From positions 6,373,546 to 6,437,545 of the forward strand of contig JAJEKV010000009.1 in assembly GCA_021234155.1 (NCBI GenBank): a stretch of DNA of 64,000 nucleotides, read 5' to 3'. The position numbers and the translations under genes are program-made. The notes beneath the pieces were generated by a model that was not told the origin of the DNA, ran no database searches, and worked only from the letters and a program-made list of their open reading frames with translations. Source of the stretch: Isoetes taiwanensis (lineage: Eukaryota; Streptophyta; Lycopodiopsida; Isoetales; Isoetaceae). Positions within the stretch are counted from its first letter, which is position 1. Every line of letters starts with the position of its first letter. This document shows positions 60,181 through 64,000 of the stretch, piece by piece.

Positions 60181-61260
60181 CTATGCTTGTCGGTGATGCT
60201 TTTTACGCCTACTTCTGCATTTTGCTAGGAGGTATCCTCTTACCTTCTCCACCAACTCTTGCATCTCTGAAAGCATTTGTTGGGAGACTTCTACCTTGGA
60301 CACTGGATTGTGCCAAGTATCTGGGGTAAGACACTGATACCCATAATTGATCATAAAAGGCGACATCTGCGATGACTCACCTTGAAAATGCTTGTTGTGG
60401 CGAACTCTACTAAGTGGATGAAATCATCCCACTTAGATTGCTTGTTCAAACATAGCTTCTTAACATATCTTTGATGATCCTATTGGTTAGCTCCATTTGA
60501 CCATTTGTTTTGCGGATGATATGCCGTGCTCATGGAAGCCGTGCGGATGGTGGTAAATAGGCCTGCCAAAAGACACTCATGAATTTAGAGTCCCTATCGA
60601 GAGATTATCTCCCTCGGCATGCCGTGGGGTCTAAAATCTCCTTAGTAAATATGGACGGTATCCAAATTCACGTAATACATTTGTCTCCCCGCGGCACAAA
60701 GTGTGCCATCTTCGACAACTTATCGACCACCACCATCGGGGCATCCTTGCCTCTTTTGCGTTCTTGGGAGCCCCTGTAATGAAGTCCATGCTTATGACTT
60801 CCCCTTAGCATTAGGCACCGCAGCGGCTCCAAGGCTCACGGGATTCGGGGTTTCTCGCCTTTGTTTCTTTGGCATATCTAGCACTCACGAATGTATCTTG
60901 CTATCTCCTTCTTCATGCCGGGCCAGAAGTAGTTGCTTCTAATCTTGAAGTATGTCTTCATAAACCCTGCATGCCCTGCTATGGGACTATTGTGCATATC
61001 ATGGAGGATTAGCTTCCTTACTCCTGAAGTTTCTGGTACGCACAACTTGTTCTTGTGGTATAGCAAGTTACTCTTCTTCTTATAGTGCCTGAACATCTCT
61101 CTTTCCTTATCAGTCCTGGCCTCCTTACAAAGACTTGTCCAAACTTCTTTAAAGTCGGGATCTGTTGGCAAGGTTTCTTCGATCTTCTTGCCATACTCAC
61201 TTGTGAGCGTTGATATGGCATTGCAGTGCGTCCTCGTCTTCAATGGCTTCCTAAAAAGTG
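60181..61260 (-). pseudogene. Integrase: zinc-binding domain intact, core damaged
   Basis: The frame 61,243-60,878 has the zinc-binding pattern in HDMHNSPIAGHAGFMKT and YFWPGMKKEIARYIREC (H, H, C; the second Cys follows in the next frame). The core then appears in pieces: VVVDKLSKMAHFVP near 60,760-60,690, DRDSKFMS near 60,600-60,570, and an NGQMELTNRI-like segment near 60,490. These are the D, D and E regions. At least four frameshifts or stops lie in the core. Confidence 0.8.
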
Positions 61261-61269
61261 CATCTGCAA

Positions 61270-61839
61270 CTAGTTGAGCTTGCCTAGCTTATAAATTATC
61301 TCGAAGTCATATTCTTCGAGGAATTCCATCCACCTCCTTCGTCTCAAATTGAGAAGTGGTTGTGTAAAAATGTATTGGAGGCTTTGATGATCCGTATCTA
61401 GCTGGAACCTTCTTCCGAACAGATAGTGCCTCCAAATTCTTAAAGCTCTTACTATAGCCAAAAGCTCCTGATCATGTGTCGGGTAGCGCTGCTCTGCCTC
61501 ATTCATCTTCTTCGAGTCATAGGCCACTACCCTTTCCTCCTGCATGAGGATTGCACCTGTTGCTATCCTGCTAGCGTCTGTCGCCACAAGCTTATCTTTG
61601 GCTGCATCTGGCAAGACTAGGACTGGCGTTGTTGTCAAAGCTTCTTTCAAGGTCTCAAATGCTGTATGAGCCTTCTTTTGCCAATGACTTGCCCAATCCT
61701 TTATTTTTCCCGCTTTGGTGAGGTCCGTCAATGGCGCTGCTACCTTAGCAAAGTTCTTGACGAAGTTCCTATAATATCCTGCTAGGCCGAGGAAACTTCT
61801 CACTTCATGGGTGTTCTTCGGTGCCGGCCAGTCAATCAC
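61270..61839 (-). pseudogene. Ribonuclease H domain, well preserved
   Basis: A 189-codon frame covers the RT thumb/connection ([20 protein letters not shown]) and RNase [21 protein letters not shown] (first catalytic Asp), [20 protein letters not shown] (catalytic Glu and downstream), [14 protein letters not shown] (third Asp). It ends LGKLN-stop, where related elements continue VVADALSR; a one-base indel explains the stop. Confidence 0.9.
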
Positions 61840-61872
61840 CGCTTCGATCTTCGCAGGGTCCGTTGAGATGCC

Positions 61873-62400
61873 TTATGCTGTGATCACATGCCCTAAGTAC
61901 TCCACCCTTTCTGTTGCGAAGTGGCACTTGGATAGCTTCGCAAAGAGTTGATGCCTTCTTAGCTTTTCAAGCACCTTTCTTAAGTGCTGGACATGCTCCT
62001 CTAGGGACTTGCTATAAACTAGATTATCATCAAAGAAAACTATGATGAAAGAGTCTAGGAATTCACGAAAGACGTCGTTCATGAGCCTCATGAATGTTGC
62101 TGGAGCATTAGACAATCCAAATGGCATCACCGTGAACTTGTAGTGTCCATATCTTGTCCTGAAGGCAAACTTATGGATGTCCTCCTCTTTGATTCTGATC
62201 TGGTGATAACCCGATCTCAAGTCTATCTTGGAAAAGACTTTTGCTCCCTGCAACTGATCCATTAGATCATCTGATCTAGGCAAAGCATACTTGTTTTTGA
62301 TGGTGTGCTTATTCAATTGACGATAGTCAATGCACATCCTAAGGCTTCCATCCTTCTTCTTCACAAAAAGTATGGGCGCTCCAAAAGGAGAGACACTAGG
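61873..62400 (-). pseudogene. Reverse transcriptase, nearly intact
   Basis: The 163-codon frame reads [37 protein letters not shown] (motif A Asp), [38 protein letters not shown] (motif C; FFDD, with Asn where Ile is usual), then HVITA followed by a TAA and [11 protein letters not shown] in the same frame. A single-base frameshift separates it from the linker upstream. Otherwise the domain is complete. Confidence 0.9.
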
Positions 62401-62780
62401 TCTTATGAACCCTAGGTCAACTCCTGCAATTGCTTTTTCAACTCCGTCAACTCATCGGTCGACATTCGGTAGGGCGCCTTGCTTGTTGGCTTAGTCCCTG
62501 ACTCAAGTGCTATTTCACACTCGACTCCTCTGTAGGGTGGAAACTGCTTAATCTCATCAGGAAACAAGTCATAGAATTCCTTCACCAACTTTGCTATAGG
62601 CTTTGGGAGCTTGCTCAATGTTTTAGCCTCTTTCTCTTCTTCTGTCTCTTGGTCGTCGACCTCAAGTTTAAGGAGATAGGCCACTTGCTCCTTCCTTATG
62701 CATTTAAGTAACTTCTTCACTAGACATGCATTGCATGATTGGGGTTTGTAAGAAATCATGATCATGGTAGAAATACAACA
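62401..62780 (-). pseudogene. Protease-RT linker of the chromovirus
   Basis: It reads CNACLVKKLLKCIRKEQVAY, then LPKPIAKLVKEFYDLFPDEI, YRGVECEIALESGTKPTSKA and [19 protein letters not shown], the standard segment before the RT fingers in gypsy elements. It starts near 62,757, where the other pol ends. Confidence 0.8.
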
Positions 62781-64000
62781 TATACTGTATTTATACGTTT
62801 GTACGTCTTTTGAGACATGACTTTTCATAAGCAATAACTTTTCCCTCTTGCATTAATACAACTGCATCTGTCATAACATCATAAGGCTTGTGAGGATCTG
62901 CGATGGTCAAAATAGGAGCCATTGTTAATGCATTCTTAAGGTTCATAAAGCTTCGTTCGGCTTGTTGAGTCCATCGAAATGGAACATTCTTACGCAACAA
63001 ATTAGTCAAAGGTGTTGCTTCTAGAGAGAAATTCTTAACAAATTTACGATAAAAACGTGCAAGACCAAGAAAGGATCTTACATCATGTTGGTTCTTTGGT
63101 ACAGGCCATGTGCGTATTGCCATAACCTTCTGTGGATCAACTGAAATTTCCTGGGCAGAGATAAAATGTCCCAAGTATTCAATATGATCTCTAAAGAAGA
63201 AACTTTTCTTAGGATTAATAAAATATTTATGTTTTTGCAATAGAGTCAAAACAACTTTTACCAATTCCTCATGTTCTTCTAGGCTCTTAGACTACACAAG
63301 AATGTCATCGAGATACACAATAATACCCTTCTGAAGATGGTCACGAAATAGATCATTCATGGCTGCCATAATGTGGCAGGAGCATTAATTAGACCAAAAG
63401 GCATAACCATATATTCATAGTGACCAAAGTGTGTTCTAAAGGCCGTCTTATGTTCATGACCTTCTTTAATCCTTATTTGATGATATCCGCTTTTCAAATC
63501 AATCTTAGAAAAACATTTGCTACCGTGAAGACGATCTAAAAGGTCATCAATACGTGGCAGCGGGTATCGATTCTTGATGGTTATCTTGTTGAGCACACGA
63601 TAATCCACACAAAGCTGCATGCTCTTGTCCTTTTTCTTTACCAATAACACAGGTGCACCGTAAGGACTACGACTTGGGCAGATATAACCTCGCTCAGGCA
63701 AGCTGACGATCGATCTCCAAAGATTCTTGATGCGAGACTCGATATGGAGCTCGAGATGGAGGAGCAGACCCCGGAGTAATGTCAATCGCATGGTCCACAC
63801 TCCTTCGTGGAGGTAGCTCCGGACTGGAGTCCTGCATTAGAAAGGTCTTAAATTCATGAAGAGGAAATGTAGGTGGAAAGACGGAAAAGTCAACACCCTT
63901 CTTAATTTCCTCATTTTCATATGCTTTATCATGTACAAGTAAGGTAAACAATTGAGCTTGTTGTTTACGTACCAACTTCTTAACTTGAATGGCCGAAAGT
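62780..64000 (-). mobile_element. Second, different Ty3/gypsy pol fragment (linker, RT, start of RNase H)
   Basis: From the window end downwards: [91 protein letters not shown], then after a frameshift IIVYLDDILV-stop-SKSLEEH, [40 protein letters not shown] and TDAVVLMQEGKVIAYEKS. YLDD is intact but followed by a UAG two codons later. Sequence is clearly different from the adjacent RT, so this is another lineage. The RNase H is cut short near 62,750-62,820 and also lacks several residues after TDA. Confidence 0.85.

Larger units (their letters stand above)
57537..62760 (-). mobile_element. Minus-strand Ty3/gypsy chromovirus, 5' part replaced or lost
   Basis: From 62,760 downwards the order is pre-RT linker, RT, RNase H, integrase, chromodomain, 3' UTR, polypurine tract, LTR. 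RT, RNase H and chromodomain have long open frames with few lesions: one frameshift before RT, one TAA after RT, one frameshift after RNase H. The integrase core is more damaged. Upstream of about 62,750 a different gypsy pol begins instead of protease and gag. The element is the younger relative of that at 1-12.2 kb. Confidence 0.85.

Overview
The window is nuclear DNA of a land plant with a repeat-rich genome. The evidence is two genes of the plant WAT1 (nodulin-MtN21/EamA) transporter family with phase-conserved GT-AG introns, Ty3/gypsy chromoviruses with initiator-tRNA or tRNA-Asp primer sites, a Ty1/copia gag relic, and decayed LINEs. Nothing bacterial or organellar was seen. The species cannot be read from the sequence; the LINE type and low gene density make a seed-free plant (fern, lycophyte, bryophyte) possible, but that is a guess.

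Layout. 1-12.2 kb is one badly decayed Ty3/gypsy chromovirus on the + strand: the end of its 5' LTR, a primer site, a strangely long leader, gag, protease, RT, RNase H, integrase and chromodomain relics, a polypurine tract and a 1.6-kb 3' LTR. It abuts a separate RNase H relic (12.2-12.7 kb). At 14.5-16.2 kb lies the only clearly intact gene, a seven-exon WAT1-type transporter of 395 aa. 17-20 kb holds a LINE 3' end, a 24-bp minisatellite and dispersed repeats. 22.1-25.3 kb is a 1.45-kb tandem duplication (2.2 copies) cut by a hairpin-ended repeat. 28-29.85 kb is a decayed LINE RT. 29.9-32.9 kb is a minus-strand LTR element with a tRNA-Asp primer site; beside it lie an array of GC-rich hairpins and a transposase-like gene that its LTR interrupts. 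34.5-38 kb is an extremely A-rich, T-poor stretch. 38.6-39.1 kb is a copia gag relic with primer site.

40.2-41.8 kb is a second WAT1 gene, missing exons 2 and 3 without loss of reading phase but with a frame conflict in exon 4; a third exon-6 relic follows at 42.5 kb. 43-51.5 kb is mostly repeats: foldback elements, a proline-rich coding relic, palindromes, and GGCGCC- and G-run-rich low-complexity DNA. 51.66-52.31 kb is another LINE 3' end and 55.95-56.1 kb a third LINE tail. 57.5-64 kb holds a younger minus-strand chromovirus (LTR, polypurine tract, chromodomain, integrase, RNase H, RT) joined upstream to part of a second, different gypsy pol.

The most unusual signals are RNA-structure-like: LINE 3' tails whose hairpin arms change sequence yet keep pairing, an array of CCACG...CGTGG hairpins, and a dispersed repeat ending in an 11-bp-stem hairpin with a compensatory base-pair change between copies. 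All statements come from reading the sequence by eye; no database search was run.
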